DNA from: Amycolatopsis sp. FBCC-B4732
GTDB taxonomy: Bacteria > Actinomycetota > Actinomycetes > Mycobacteriales > Pseudonocardiaceae
Assembly (NCBI RefSeq): GCF_023008405.1
Contig: NZ_CP095376.1
Coordinates: forward strand, 7,234,501-7,298,500
Length of the DNA stretch: 64,000 nucleotides
Reading direction: 5' to 3'
Part shown: piece after piece, positions 43,173-52,954 of the stretch
How positions within the stretch are numbered: position 1 is the stretch's first letter
How the letters are laid out: the number at the start of each line of letters is the position of its first letter
The notes under the pieces: generated by a model
Seen by the model: the letters and a program-made list of their open reading frames with translations, nothing else
Database searches by the model: none
Told to the model about the DNA's origin: nothing
Translations under genes and position numbers: made by a program

Positions 43173-44906
43173 TCAGCTCACCGGCTCCACGATGCCCGCC
43201 CGCGCTTCCGGGGCCGCCGACCGCAGGGCGTCCGCCGCTTCGTCGCTCGGCTGGGACTGCGACTCCCGCTCCGCCTCGACCCGCGCGGTGTAGACCTCGA
43301 TCTCGCGCTGCACGGCTTCGGGCGACCAGCCGAGGACCTCGCCGACCAGTGACGCCACCTGCTCCGCGCAGTCGACCCCGCGGTGGGCGTATTCGATCGA
43401 GATGCGCGTGCGGCGGGCCAGGACGTCTTCCAGGTGCAGCGCCCCTTCGTGCGAAGCCGCGTACACGACCTCGACGCCCAGGTAGTCCGGCGCGTGCTCG
43501 ATCGGCTTCAGCAGCTCCGGGCGCCCGTTCGCCGCGGCCAGCACCTCGTTGACCAGCGAGCCGTAGCGGTCGAGCAGGTGCCGCACGCGGTAGGGGTGCA
43601 GGCCGTGCTCGGCGGCCACGTGGTCGGCCTGGTTGACCAGCGCGTGGTAGCCGTCCGCGCCCAGCAGGGGAACCTTGTCCGTGATCGACGGCTGCGAGCG
43701 GCCCGGCAGGTCCACCGCGGCCGCGTCGACCGCGTCCGCCGCCATCACCCGGTACGTCGTGTACTTGCCGCCCGCGATCGCCACCAGGCCCGGCGCCACC
43801 CGCGCCACCGCGTGCTCGCGCGAAAGCTTCGACGTCTCTTCGCTCTCCCCCGCCAGCAACGGGCGCAGGCCCGCGTAGACGCCTTCGATGTCGTCGTGCG
43901 TCAACGGCGTCGCCAGCACGCTGTTGACGTGCTCGAGGAGGTAGTCGATGTCGTGCTTCGTCGCCGCCGGGTGGGCGAGGTCGAGGTTCCAGTCGGTGTC
44001 CGTGGTGCCGACGATCCAGTGGTTGCGCCACGGGATCACGAACAGCACCGACTTCTCGGTGCGCAGGATCATCCCCGACTCCGACACGATCCGGTCACGC
44101 GGGACGACGATGTGCACGCCCTTGCTGGCGCGCACGCGGAACCGCCCGCGACCGCCGGAAAGGCGCTGCAGCTCGTCGGTCCAGACGCCGGTGCAGTTGA
44201 TCACCGCGGCCGCCGAAATCTCGGTTTCGCGGCCGTCTTCGACGTCGCGCACGCGCACGCCGGACACCCGGTCCGCCTCGCGCAGGAACCCGACGACCTG
44301 CGTCGACGTCCGCACGACCGCGCCGTAGTGCGCTGCCGTCCTGGCCACCGTCATGGTGTGACGGGCGTCGTCCGATTGGGCGTCGTAGTAGCGGATTCCC
44401 CCGATCAGGGCGGATCGTTTGAGCGCGGGCACCATCCGCAGCGCACCCGCGCGGGTCAGGTGCTTCTGGCCGGGGACGCTGCGCGCGCCGCCCATCGTGT
44501 CGTACATCAGCAGGCCGGCCGCGGTGTACGGGCGCTCCCACACGCGGTGGGTCAGCGGGTAGAGGAAGCTGACCGGTTTCACCAGGTGGGGCGCGATCGT
44601 CGTCAGCATCAGCTCACGCTCGCGCAGCGCTTCCCGGACCAGGCCGAACTCGAGCTGTTCCAGGTAGCGCAGGCCACCGTGGAAGAGCTTGCTCGAGCGG
44701 CTCGACGTCCCGGATGCGAGGTCCCGCGCTTCGACCAGCGCGACCCGGAGCCCGCGCGTGGCGGCGTCCAGCGCCGTGCCCGCGCCGACGACACCGCCGC
44801 CGATCACGACGAGGTCGAACGTCTCCTTGCCGAGGCGCTGCCACGTCTCTTCCCGCTTGACCGGGCCCAGTCGAGCCGGGTTGGTCTCCGCTGCGTGCTG
44901 CGCCAC
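43173..44906 (-). CDS. glpD: Aerobic glycerol-3-phosphate dehydrogenase
   Basis: The 577-residue FAD enzyme oxidises glycerol-3-phosphate to dihydroxyacetone phosphate and feeds electrons to the quinone pool. The N-terminal FAD motif is FDLVVIGGGVVGAGTALDAATRG, and SGTSSRSSKLFHGGLRYL follows. The family signatures RYYDAQSDDARHTMTV and GGKYTTYR are present, with the C-terminal DAO domain after them. The GTG is set by a GAGGAGG site. It is divergent from glpF-glpK across 235 bp, so it belongs to the glycerol regulon. Confidence 0.95.
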   Translation of the reverse strand: MAQHAAETNPARLGPVKREETWQRLGKETFDLVVIGGGVVGAGTALDAATRGLRVALVEARDLASGTSSRSSKLFHGGLRYLEQLEFGLVREALRERELMLTTIAPHLVKPVSFLYPLTHRVWERPYTAAGLLMYDTMGGARSVPGQKHLTRAGALRMVPALKRSALIGGIRYYDAQSDDARHTMTVARTAAHYGAVVRTSTQVVGFLREADRVSGVRVRDVEDGRETEISAAAVINCTGVWTDELQRLSGGRGRFRVRASKGVHIVVPRDRIVSESGMILRTEKSVLFVIPWRNHWIVGTTDTDWNLDLAHPAATKHDIDYLLEHVNSVLATPLTHDDIEGVYAGLRPLLAGESEETSKLSREHAVARVAPGLVAIAGGKYTTYRVMAADAVDAAAVDLPGRSQPSITDKVPLLGADGYHALVNQADHVAAEHGLHPYRVRHLLDRYGSLVNEVLAAANGRPELLKPIEHAPDYLGVEVVYAASHEGALHLEDVLARRTRISIEYAHRGVDCAEQVASLVGEVLGWSPEAVQREIEVYTARVEAERESQSQPSDEAADALRSAAPEARAGIVEPVS

Positions 44907-45141
44907 GTGACATTCCTCCTCGTGCCGGCGAGGCTTCCAGCATCGCACGACCCGGTGATCATCCGCCTGTCCACGGACGACACGTGTGGCGTAACCCGCC
45001 ACGATCTTGAAAAGATTGCGCTGGCCGGTGCTTGGAATCCGCTTCCACGCCCCGGTAACGTCCCCTCGACGTGGGTCGGCAACGGTGCCGTGGCACGCCG
45101 TGATCGACCCTGCGCAGAGTGTCCAGTGTGGAGGTGCAGCG
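44907..45141. promoter_or_regulatory. Divergent glpD / glpFK control region
   Basis: The 235 bp hold no gene. An AT-rich dyad ATCTT-GAA-AAGAT lies at 45004-45016, and a GTGGCGTAACCCGCCAC palindrome-like element just before it (44986-45002). Either could bind a glycerol regulator, but no regulator gene is present in the window. Confidence 0.4.
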
Positions 45142-45891
45142 GTGAGTGCTGGGGCAATAATCGTCTGGGAACTACTGGGAACGGCCGCGCTGATCCTGCT
45201 CGGCAACGGTGTGGTCGCGAACCACGTCCTCCGTAAGAACAACGGTCACAACGCAGGGTTCCTCTTCATCAACTTCGGCTGGGCGTTCGCCGTCTTCACC
45301 GGCGCCAGCATCGCCGCGCCCAGCGGGGCGCACCTCAACCCGGCGGTGACGCTGGGCCTGGCCATCTCGGGCAAGACCCCGTGGGCCGACGTCCCGCTCT
45401 ACTTCCTCGGCCAGATGGTCGGCGCGATCGTCGGCGCCGTGCTCTGCTGGGCCGCCTACAAGCTGCAGTTCGACGACCACCCCGAGCCCGAAAACACGCT
45501 CGGCATCTTCTCCACCGCACCGCAGATCCCGAACACGGCGTGGAACCTCGTCACCGAGATCATCGGCACCTTCGTGCTGGTCGCGTGGATCCTGCTCAGC
45601 CCGGTCTTCGCCGCAGGCGACGGCGGCACGCCGAACTTCGGCAACTCCGCGCTCGGCTACGCGGGCGTCTCGTTCGTCGTCCTCGTGATCGGCACCTCGC
45701 TCGGCGGGCCGACGGGCTACGCCATCAACCCGGCCCGCGACCTCGGCCCGCGCATCGCGTACGCGTTCCTGCTCCCGATCAAGAACAAGGCCAACGCCAA
45801 CTGGGGCTACTCCTGGATCCCGGTCGTCGGCCCGCTGGTCGGTGGTGCGCTGGCCGCGCTGCTCTACCTCGGCGTGCACAACCTGACCTGA
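45142..45891 (+). CDS. glpF: Glycerol uptake facilitator (aquaglyceroporin)
   Basis: The 249-residue MIP-family channel has six membrane helices and two NPA boxes, HLNPAVT and AINPARD. The D after the second box is typical of glycerol facilitators. A GGAGG site lies before the GTG. glpK follows after 31 nt, giving a glpFK operon for glycerol entry and trapping. Confidence 0.94.
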   Translation: MSAGAIIVWELLGTAALILLGNGVVANHVLRKNNGHNAGFLFINFGWAFAVFTGASIAAPSGAHLNPAVTLGLAISGKTPWADVPLYFLGQMVGAIVGAVLCWAAYKLQFDDHPEPENTLGIFSTAPQIPNTAWNLVTEIIGTFVLVAWILLSPVFAAGDGGTPNFGNSALGYAGVSFVVLVIGTSLGGPTGYAINPARDLGPRIAYAFLLPIKNKANANWGYSWIPVVGPLVGGALAALLYLGVHNLT

Positions 45892-45922
45892 TCGCCCACC
45901 CAAACGAATTCCTGGAGCACAC

Positions 45923-47437
45923 ATGACTTCGTACGTAGCCGCGATCGACCAGGGCACGACGTCGACCCGGTGCATGATCTTCAACCACGAAGGCCGCGTC
46001 GTGTCGGTGGACCAGCGCGAGCACGAGCAGATCTTCCCGAAGGCCGGCTGGGTCGAGCACAACGCCGAGGAAATCTGGGAGAACACCCGCCGGGTCGCCG
46101 CGGGCGCGCTGGCCAAGGCCGACCTGACCGCGAAGGACATCGTCGCCGTCGGCATCACCAACCAGCGCGAGACCGCGCTGGTCTGGGACAAGACGACCGG
46201 CAAGCCGGTGTACAACGCGATCGTCTGGCAGGACACCCGCACCGACCGGATCGTCACCGAGCTCGGCAACCTCGGCGGCGGCCAGGAGCGCTACCGCGCC
46301 AAGGTCGGCCTCCCGCTCGCGACGTACTTCTCGGGGCCGAAGATCAAGTGGATCCTCGACAACGTCGACGGCGCGCGCGAGAAGGCCGAAGCCGGTGACC
46401 TGATCTTCGGCAACATGGACACCTGGGTGCTGTGGAACATGACCGGCGGCGCGGACGGCGGCGTGCACGTCACCGACCCGACGAACGCTTCGCGCACCAT
46501 GCTGATGGACCTCGACACCCTGCAGTGGGACCCCGAGATCGCCGGCGAGATGGGCATCCCCCTTTCGATGCTGCCGGAGATCCGTTCCTCGTCCGAGGAG
46601 TACGGCAAGGTCCGCGAGAAGGGCGCGCTCGCGGGCGTCCCGATCGCGGGCATCCTGGGCGACCAGCAGGCCGCGACGTTCGGCCAGGCCTGCCTTTCGC
46701 CCGGTGAAGCCAAGAACACCTACGGCACCGGCAACTTCATGCTGCTCAACACCGGCACCGAAAAGGTGATGTCGCAGAACGGGCTGCTCACCACGGTCTG
46801 CTACAAGATCGGCTCGAACGACACGATCTACGCGCTGGAAGGCTCCATCGCGGTGACCGGGTCGCTGGTGCAGTGGCTGCGCGACAACCTCGGCATGCTC
46901 TCGACAGCGGCCGAGATCGAAGAGCACGCCCGCAGCGTCGAGGACAACGGCGGCGCGTACTTCGTCCCGGCGTTCTCGGGCCTGTTCGCCCCGTACTGGC
47001 GTTCGGACGCCCGCGGCGCGATCGTCGGCCTCACCCGCTTCGTCAACAAGGGCCACCTGGCCCGCGCGGTCCTGGAGGCGACGGCCTTCCAGTCCCGCGA
47101 GGTCATCGACGCGATGAACGCCGACTCGGGCGTGCCCCTGAAGTCGCTCAAGGTGGACGGCGGCATGGTCGTCAACGAGCTGCTCATGCAGTTCCAGGCC
47201 GACATCCTCGGCGTCCCGGTGATCCGCCCGGTGGTCAACGAGACGACCGCACTGGGCGCCGCGTACGCCGCCGGGCTGGCGGTGGGGTTCTGGAAGTCCG
47301 AAGACGACATCCGCACCAACTGGGCCCAGGACAAGCAGTGGGACCCGGCGATGGACGACGCCCGCCGCGACCGCGAGTACCGCAACTGGAAGAAGGCGGT
47401 GACGAAGACCTTCGACTGGGTGTCCGACGAGGACTGA
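45923..47437 (+). CDS. glpK: Glycerol kinase
   Basis: The 504-residue FGGY-family kinase phosphorylates glycerol to sn-glycerol-3-phosphate. Signatures are the N-terminal [13 protein letters not shown] phosphate loop, [38 protein letters not shown], and the second FGGY block [17 protein letters not shown]. The length matches bacterial GlpK exactly. It is the second gene of the glpFK operon. Confidence 0.96.
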   Translation: MTSYVAAIDQGTTSTRCMIFNHEGRVVSVDQREHEQIFPKAGWVEHNAEEIWENTRRVAAGALAKADLTAKDIVAVGITNQRETALVWDKTTGKPVYNAIVWQDTRTDRIVTELGNLGGGQERYRAKVGLPLATYFSGPKIKWILDNVDGAREKAEAGDLIFGNMDTWVLWNMTGGADGGVHVTDPTNASRTMLMDLDTLQWDPEIAGEMGIPLSMLPEIRSSSEEYGKVREKGALAGVPIAGILGDQQAATFGQACLSPGEAKNTYGTGNFMLLNTGTEKVMSQNGLLTTVCYKIGSNDTIYALEGSIAVTGSLVQWLRDNLGMLSTAAEIEEHARSVEDNGGAYFVPAFSGLFAPYWRSDARGAIVGLTRFVNKGHLARAVLEATAFQSREVIDAMNADSGVPLKSLKVDGGMVVNELLMQFQADILGVPVIRPVVNETTALGAAYAAGLAVGFWKSEDDIRTNWAQDKQWDPAMDDARRDREYRNWKKAVTKTFDWVSDED

Positions 47438-47639
47438 CTCCCGCTGGGCCGGGGGCGCCGCCGGGCGCCTCCGGCCTGCTGGTGCCACGGCCCGGCGGGG
47501 GTGGCTCGGCTGTCGCCCGCCGGGCGCGCGGAGCAGAGCTGCCCGCAGCCGAGTTGCACAGCCGCGCGCACCCAGCTCCGGAGTCCCGCGGCGAAGCAGG
47601 CCGCCCGCATCCGCGCCCAACCGCAGGCGCCCGCAGCCA

Positions 47640-47840
47640 GCTACCCAGCCCAGCCGCCTCGGCACAGCCGCGGGCCGAGCCGGCTTGCCAACCGGCCGCA
47701 GCCGCAGCACGACCGCCGCAACCACCTGAGGCGCAACTGCGCGCCAAGCGGCCTCGCCGACCGGCCGCAGCCGAGCCGGCCGCCGCAACCACCTGAGGCG
47801 CAATCGCGCGCCAGCTGCCTCGCCGACTGACCGGACCGCC
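47640..47840. repeat. Degenerate 67-bp tandem repeat in a non-coding stretch
   Basis: Between glpK and the VOC gene (47438-47878) no gene is supported. CCGCCGCAACCACCTGAGGC begins at 47713 and again at 47780 (period 67 bp). Both are followed by CGCAA-N2-CGCGCGCCA-like sequence and GCCTCGCCGAC, and a weaker copy precedes them (CGGCCGCAGCC blocks from ~47640). The 67-bp period is not a multiple of three, which argues against translation even though long open frames cross it on both strands. Confidence 0.65.
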
Positions 47841-47878
47841 GGCCGGTGCTGCCAGGCCACCGCCTCAGTGCGAGTCGC

Positions 47879-48682
47879 TCACTCCTCCCAGCCCTCCGGC
47901 TTGCCCGACTGCTCGTTCGGTGCGATCACCAGGAACGGCACCCCCTGGTCGTCGGTCACCTGGACCTGCCGGCCGTACGGGGAGTCGAACGGCTTGCCCT
48001 GGACCTGGCCGCCCAGCTCCGCGACCTTCGCCGCGCTCGCGTCGGCGTCCGCCACCGAGAAGTACGTCGACCAGTTCGACGGCACCGAAGCCGGGACCGA
48101 ATCCGGCAACCCGCCCAACCCGCCGACCGGGCGGCCGTCGAGCAGCAACACCGCGTACGTGAAGTCGTCGTTCGACAGGTCCTGGAAACCGAACCCGAAG
48201 ACCTGCTCGTAGAACGCCTTCGCCGCCGGGTAGTCGCGGCTCATGCACTCGTTCCAGGCCAGCGTGCCCGGGGCCGCCGTGACCTGGGTGCCGATGTGGT
48301 TGCCCGCCTCCCAGAGGCCGAAGACCGCGCCCGCCGGGTCGGCCGCCACCGCCATGCGGCCCTCCTTCATGACCTCCATGACCGGCATCAGGACCTGGCC
48401 GCCGGCCTCGGTGATCGCCGTGACCGTCTTGTCCACATCGGACACCGACAGGTACGTCGTCCACACCGCCGGCATCTCCTGGCCCGGCGGCGTCTGCCCG
48501 ATGCCCGCGACCGGGCGCCCGCGCAGCTCCGCCATGCCGTAGAAGCCGGTCTCCTCACCGCCCGTCCGCACGTCCCAACCGAACAGCGCGCTGTAGAACG
48601 CCACCGCTTTCGCCTGGTCCGGCACCATCAGGTCCACCCAGCTGGGCGTGCCGTCCGGCCACCGCTCGTCCCGGAACACCAT
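47879..48682 (-). CDS. Two-domain VOC-family protein
   Basis: The 267-residue protein has two tandem glyoxalase/VOC domains. The first starts at PSWVDLMVPDQAKAVAFYSALFGWDV and the second at LAWNECMSRDYPAAKAFYEQVFGFGF. Each ends in a typical DPxGxxFGLWE or DDQGVPFLVIAP strand. It resembles actinobacterial proteins annotated as hydroxylases or CFP-30B-like. No substrate is known. The ATG follows a GGGAG site. Confidence 0.85.
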   Translation of the reverse strand: MVFRDERWPDGTPSWVDLMVPDQAKAVAFYSALFGWDVRTGGEETGFYGMAELRGRPVAGIGQTPPGQEMPAVWTTYLSVSDVDKTVTAITEAGGQVLMPVMEVMKEGRMAVAADPAGAVFGLWEAGNHIGTQVTAAPGTLAWNECMSRDYPAAKAFYEQVFGFGFQDLSNDDFTYAVLLLDGRPVGGLGGLPDSVPASVPSNWSTYFSVADADASAAKVAELGGQVQGKPFDSPYGRQVQVTDDQGVPFLVIAPNEQSGKPEGWEE

Positions 48683-48768
48683 GTCGACTCCCGACCCTCG
48701 TGAACGCCGCCTGAGTGACGGCCGACACAGTCTGGCACCCACCACCGACAAAACCAGGGCCGAAGGAC

Positions 48769-49410
48769 TCAGTGCCCGACGAGCTTGGCGTAGACGACGA
48801 TGTTGTCGACGTAGTTGCGGGCGTTCCGGTCGAAGACGCCGCCGCAGGTGATCAGGCGCAGCTCCGGGCCGGGGGTGTCGTCGTAGACGCCCTCGCCCTC
48901 GAAGTCCTTCTTCGGCACCTGGTGCACCTTCGTCACCTCGAACGTCGCCGTGGTGCCGTCCTTGCGGGCGATCGCCACTCGGTCGCCCGCCGCCAGCTCC
49001 TTGAGCCGGAAGAAGATGCCCTTCTGGTGGTTGCCGTCGACGTGCCCCAGCACGACGGCCGGGCCGGCCTCCCCCGGCGTCGGCGCGTAGGTGTACCAGC
49101 CGGCCTGCAGCGGCGTGGTCACCGGCGGTACCTCGATCGTGTTGTCGGCGTTGAGCCCGAGCGGAACCAGCGACGAATGTGCGCCGAGCTTCGGGATGTC
49201 GATCGAGACCGGGTCGGACCTGGGCAACGACGAGACGGCGTCCGCGGCCGCGGGTTCGGGCTGGACGGCGACCGGCCGCGGGGGCGGCGGCTGGGCCGAC
49301 GGCGGTTCGGACCCCCCGCCGAACACCAGCGCCACGACCACCAGCGCGGCCACCGACGCGAGGACGAGGGCGATCAAGTAGCCCCGTCTGCCCGTGCTCC
49401 TCGTCGTCAT
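48769..49410 (-). CDS. Class F sortase
   Basis: The 213-residue protein has an N-terminal membrane helix (~12-30), a Pro-rich linker, and a sortase domain with the catalytic triad His123 (VLGHVDG), Cys189 (LRLITCGG) and Arg198 (RNYVDN). Class F sortases are typical of actinomycetes and cleave C-terminal sorting signals to anchor surface proteins. The next gene upstream in the same direction encodes a protein with such a signal. The 81-bp gap between them allows separate or joint transcription. Confidence 0.9.
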   Translation of the reverse strand: MTTRSTGRRGYLIALVLASVAALVVVALVFGGGSEPPSAQPPPPRPVAVQPEPAAADAVSSLPRSDPVSIDIPKLGAHSSLVPLGLNADNTIEVPPVTTPLQAGWYTYAPTPGEAGPAVVLGHVDGNHQKGIFFRLKELAAGDRVAIARKDGTTATFEVTKVHQVPKKDFEGEGVYDDTPGPELRLITCGGVFDRNARNYVDNIVVYAKLVGH

Positions 49411-49491
49411 CTTCTCCCCCGTGCTTCCCTCGCCTGCCGTTCACACGTCCGGGTGGTCTCTTCGGTTGAGTCCCGACGGTACGCCGGGCGG

Positions 49492-50043
49492 TCAGCGCCG
49501 CCGCGCGCGCCGGGCGAGCACGAGACCGCTGCCGCCGAGCGCCAGCGCGCCCATGGCGGCCGCCGCCGCGAGCGGGGTGCCGGAGCCACCTGGGCCGTCG
49601 GTGCCGCCGGTCTGCGGCGCGCCCGTGGGCACCTTGACGACCTGCTTCTTCACCGGCAGGACCGCCAGCGTCGCGGACGACGTCTCCGGGCCGCAGTGCA
49701 GCGTGACGGCGTACTTGCCGGGCTTGACGTCCTTGACGGTGCCGGTGGCCCACCCGCCCTTGCCGAAGACGAGCGCCGCCGACCGCACGGTGACCTTCTC
49801 GGCGGGCTCACGCGTCTGGCAGGCGAAGTCCAGCTTCACCCGCGCGCCCGGCTGCGCCTGGGCCGGGGACACGGTGAGCAGCCGGGTGATCCGGGAGAAC
49901 GGGCCGTCCGGGTCCACCGGCACCGCGGCCGACGGCGCGGCCGATGGGGACGGCGTGGCGGCCGGCGTCGTCGCCAGCGCGGCGCCCGGCGCGACGACGA
50001 GGAATGCGGCGGCGAAACCCGCGACAACGGCAGTCTTCTGCAT
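49492..50043 (-). CDS. Secreted protein with a C-terminal sorting signal, likely sortase substrate
   Basis: The 183-residue protein has a signal peptide (AVVAGFAAAFLVVAPGAALA) and an exported domain with two Cys (FACQTREP, TLHCGPE). Its C-terminal sorting-like region has APQTGG at 142-147, a hydrophobic helix at 158-177, and an RRARRR end. The motif is a variant of LPXTG. The sortase next to it is the presumed anchoring enzyme. Function of the exported domain is unknown. Confidence 0.8.
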   Translation of the reverse strand: MQKTAVVAGFAAAFLVVAPGAALATTPAATPSPSAAPSAAVPVDPDGPFSRITRLLTVSPAQAQPGARVKLDFACQTREPAEKVTVRSAALVFGKGGWATGTVKDVKPGKYAVTLHCGPETSSATLAVLPVKKQVVKVPTGAPQTGGTDGPGGSGTPLAAAAAMGALALGGSGLVLARRARRR

Positions 50044-50148
50044 TCTTTTCTCCCCTGTGGAATGGTGGCGGCTCCCGCTCGCTCACACCCCTCAAGACGT
50101 CCCCACCTGCGATCGGTTGCGCACCAAGGTCACAAAAGCGACATGAAA

Positions 50149-50181
50149 AAACCGCCCGGGAGCGGGGCTCCCGGGCGGTTT
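50149..50181 (-). terminator. Intrinsic terminator of the secreted-protein gene at 50195
   Basis: AAACCGCCCGGGAGC and GCTCCCGGGCGGTTT pair perfectly around GGG. Read on the minus strand the stem is followed by a U-rich run (TTTTT). It lies 13 nt after the stop. Confidence 0.85.
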
Positions 50182-50194
50182 CGAAAAAGAAGAT

Positions 50195-50650
50195 TCAGCC
50201 GGCCATGCTGCCGTCGCCCGCTTTCGCGGCACCGGACGGCACCTTCGCCACCTGGGCGGCCGGCACCGTGAAGTTCGTGGTGTAGGTCTGGCCGCCGCAC
50301 GTGACGGTCAGCGGGTACGTGCCCGCGCCCGTGCCGGGCTTGAGTGTGGCGTCCGCGCTGATGTTGGCATCCGCGCCCATGAACGGGCCCGGAGTGTAGT
50401 TGGCGAAGTCCAGCGCCGGCGAAGAGAACTTCGGCGAAGCACCCTCGCACTTGGCCAGCGCGACGTTCGGCGCGTCGCGGACGTACTTGTCCACGAGCGA
50501 CTGGTTGATCGCGGTGTTGACGTTGAGCTGCACGCTGCCGGCGGGCGCGGGCGCCGCCGCGGGACCGCTGCTCTGCGCTGTCGCGGGCGCCGCCGCTGCC
50601 GTCGCCCCGATCACCACTGCCGCAACGAAAACCACCGTCTTGCGCACCAT
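50195..50650 (-). CDS. Secreted paralog without a membrane anchor
   Basis: The 151-residue protein has a signal peptide (TVVFVAAVVIGATAAAAPATA) and an exported domain with two Cys (AKCEGAS, LTVTCGG). It ends VAKVPSGAAKAGDGSMAG, parallel to VVKVPTGAPQTGGTDG of the neighbouring sortase substrate. It stops where the neighbour's sorting motif and membrane helix would continue, so it is probably released rather than anchored. The ATG is favoured for giving the signal peptide. Confidence 0.75.
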   Translation of the reverse strand: MVRKTVVFVAAVVIGATAAAAPATAQSSGPAAAPAPAGSVQLNVNTAINQSLVDKYVRDAPNVALAKCEGASPKFSSPALDFANYTPGPFMGADANISADATLKPGTGAGTYPLTVTCGGQTYTTNFTVPAAQVAKVPSGAAKAGDGSMAG

Positions 50651-50720
50651 CGCACCCTTCGCGTCCTTCAGCCTCACAACCGACAAGACGCGACAGGGCG
50701 CGACGGGTTGCCTACGGGTT

Positions 50721-52121
50721 TCAGTCGAGGTCGTCGTGGCGCATGAGCTGGCGCCCGGCCTCGGTGATCGAGCCCGACAGCGACGGGTACACCGAAAATG
50801 TCAGTGCCAGGTGGTCCACTGTGAGCTGGTTCTGGACGGCGAGCGCGATGGGGAGGATGAGCTCGCTCGCCTGCGGCGCCACGACGACACCACCGACGAC
50901 CACGCCGGTGGCGGGGCGGCAGAACAGCTTCACGAAGCCCCGGCGGAGGCCCTCCATCTTCGCGCGCGCGTTGGTGGCCAGGGGCAGCATGATGGTGCGC
51001 GCGGGCACCTCGCCGGAGTCGATCGCCTGCTGGCTGATGCCGACGGTGGCGATCTCCGGGTGGGTGAACACGTTGGCGGCGACGGTCTTGAGCTTGATCG
51101 GCGCGACGCCCTCGCCCAGCGCGTGCCACATCGCGATGCGGCCCTGCATGCTCGCCACCGAGGCCAGCATGAGCACGCCGGTGCAGTCGCCGGCGGCGTA
51201 GATCCCGGGAACGGAGGTGCGCGAAACGCGGTCGACGGTGATGAACCCGCCGGGGCCGGGCGCGATGCCGACCTTGTCGAGGCCGAGGTCGGCGGTGTTC
51301 GGGATGGACCCGACCGTCATCAGCGCGTGGCTGGCTTCGATCACGCGGCCGTCGGCGAGGTGGATCTCGACGCCCTTGTCCGTGCGCTCGACGCGGTCGG
51401 CGCGCGCCTGCTTCGCCACGGTCGTGCCGCGCTGGGAGAAGACCTCTTCGAGCACCGCGGCGGCGTCGGCGTCCTCGTGCGGGAGGACGCGGTCGCGGCT
51501 GGACACGACGGTGACCTTGACGCCCATCTCGGTGTAGGCGGACGCGAACTCGGCGCCGGTGACGCCCGAGCCGATCACGGCGAGGTGCTCCGGCAGCTCC
51601 TGAAGCTCGTAGAGCTGGCGCCAGTCGAGGATGCGCTCGCCGTCCGGCACCGCGCCCGGGAGCACGCGCGGGGTGGCGCCGGTCGCGATCAGGACGACGT
51701 CGGCGGGCAGCTTCTCGGTGCCCTCCGCCGTGGTCACCGAGACCTTGTGGGTGGCGAGGCCGGGCTCTTCGTCGCAGAAGCGGGCTTCGCCGATGAGGAC
51801 GCGGACGCCTTCGCGCTGGACGCGGGCGCGGATGTCGGCGGACTGCGCGAGGGCGAGGCCCTTCACGCGGCCGTGCACGGTCGGGAGGTCGATGCTGGTG
51901 TCGGCGAGGTCGGTGTTGATGCCGAGCTCGCTGAGGTCGTGCATCTTCGCCAGCGCGCCCGAGCTCGCGATGAACGTCTTCGAAGGGACGCAGTCGTAGA
52001 GGACGCACGCGCCACCCAGGCCGTCCCGCTCGACGATCGTGACGTCGGCCCCGTGCTGGGCTGCGACCAGCGCGGCTTCGTAGCCGGCCGGGCCCCCGCC
52101 CATGATCACGATCCTGGTCAC
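50721..52121 (-). CDS. lpdA: NAD(P)H-quinone / LpdA-type flavoprotein disulfide reductase
   Basis: The 466-residue protein is in the pyridine-nucleotide disulfide reductase family. It has FAD motif IVIMGGGPAGYEAAL, redox-region GGACVLYDCVPSK, NAD-binding VIGSGVTGAEFA, IYAAGDCTGV, and the C-terminal dimer domain. The redox Cys pair is spaced C-X4-C as in true disulfide reductases. M. tuberculosis LpdA (Rv3303c), as I remember it, lacks the first Cys. A GGAGGAC site precedes the GTG. Quinone or lipoamide reduction cannot be told apart from sequence. Confidence 0.85.
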   Translation of the reverse strand: MTRIVIMGGGPAGYEAALVAAQHGADVTIVERDGLGGACVLYDCVPSKTFIASSGALAKMHDLSELGINTDLADTSIDLPTVHGRVKGLALAQSADIRARVQREGVRVLIGEARFCDEEPGLATHKVSVTTAEGTEKLPADVVLIATGATPRVLPGAVPDGERILDWRQLYELQELPEHLAVIGSGVTGAEFASAYTEMGVKVTVVSSRDRVLPHEDADAAAVLEEVFSQRGTTVAKQARADRVERTDKGVEIHLADGRVIEASHALMTVGSIPNTADLGLDKVGIAPGPGGFITVDRVSRTSVPGIYAAGDCTGVLMLASVASMQGRIAMWHALGEGVAPIKLKTVAANVFTHPEIATVGISQQAIDSGEVPARTIMLPLATNARAKMEGLRRGFVKLFCRPATGVVVGGVVVAPQASELILPIALAVQNQLTVDHLALTFSVYPSLSGSITEAGRQLMRHDDLD

Positions 52122-52249
52122 CTGGGTCCTCCTCGATGTGCTCGCGTGCGGTGCTCTCACCGTACGCGGCGGAGGTGTCCGGACACTGAAGTGGGCGAAC
52201 ACGGCGAGTGCGTCCACTCGGGTCGGCGATGGGTCGCTACGCTGTCGGC

Positions 52250-52702
52250 GTGCCGTTGTATGCCGCGTACGGATCGAACATGGAGCCCGCCCAGATGCTG
52301 GAGCGCGCGCCGCACTCTCCGATGGCCGGCACCGGCTGGCTGGAGGGGTGGCGCCTGACCTTCGGCGGCGAGGACTTCGGCTGGGAAGGTGCCCTGGCCA
52401 CCATCGTCGAAGACCCGGGAGCCCGGGTCTTCGTCGTCCTCTACGACGTGACGCCGCTGGACGAGGACGGGCTCGACCGCTGGGAAGGCGGCGAGCTCGG
52501 CATCCACTCGAAGATCCGGCTCCGGGTCCAGACCATGGACGGGTCGGTCCTGGCGTGGCTGTACGTCCTGGACGCCTACGAAGGCGGGCTGCCCTCGGCC
52601 CGGTACCTCGGCGTGCTCGCCGACGCCGCGGAGGCGGCCGGAGCACCCGTGGACTACGTCGACGACCTGCGCACCCGCCCCTGTTCGGGCATCACCGGCT
52701 GA
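52250..52702 (+). CDS. Gamma-glutamylcyclotransferase-fold protein
   Basis: The 150-residue protein begins PLYAAYGSNM, the YGSNM loop of the GGCT/AIG2 fold, with Glu in WEGGELG as a possible catalytic acid. It may act on gamma-glutamyl amines; the substrate is unknown. A TACGCT hexamer lies 6 nt before the GTG, suggesting a leaderless mRNA. Confidence 0.82.
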   Translation: MPLYAAYGSNMEPAQMLERAPHSPMAGTGWLEGWRLTFGGEDFGWEGALATIVEDPGARVFVVLYDVTPLDEDGLDRWEGGELGIHSKIRLRVQTMDGSVLAWLYVLDAYEGGLPSARYLGVLADAAEAAGAPVDYVDDLRTRPCSGITG

Positions 52703-52737
52703 CTCCACACCCTGTGGACAACTCGGTGGACTGAGCG

Positions 52738-52875
52738 CTACCACGAGCCCGCGCGGACCTTCGCGGGCACCCCGTCACGCGGGTCGGCGAGCGTGTGCTC
52801 GACGGCTTCGGCCTCGCTCCGGCCAAACGTGAATGTCCTTGCGGTACAAGGAAAACACCAGGCCGCAATGGCCCG
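52738..52875 (-). pseudogene. Possible remnant of a small gene
   Basis: One minus-strand frame reads FTFGRSEAEAVEHTLADP to a TAG stop and looks like real protein, reminiscent of HicB-type or other small domains. No ATG, GTG or TTG start occurs in that frame between the previous stop (~52956) and it. It may be a relic or chance. Confidence 0.25.
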
Positions 52876-52924
52876 CGCGGCGGGCCGCCGACCAGTCTGC
52901 CCGCCGGTCCGCGGGCGCGCAAAA

Positions 52925-52954
52925 CGGCCCTTCCCCCGATCGAGGGAAGGGCCG
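52925..52954 (-). terminator. Terminator of the amidohydrolase gene
   Basis: CGGCCCTTCCC and GGGAAGGGCCG pair around an 8-nt loop. On the minus strand the stem is followed by TTTTG. It is ~45 nt past the amidohydrolase stop. Confidence 0.75.

Noticed and set aside
45779..47860. Minus-strand open frame with RPVGEAA-like repeats crossing glpK and the repeat region
   Set aside because: It overlaps the whole of glpK and the repeat period is not a codon multiple, so the protein repeats arise from DNA repeats read in a chance frame.
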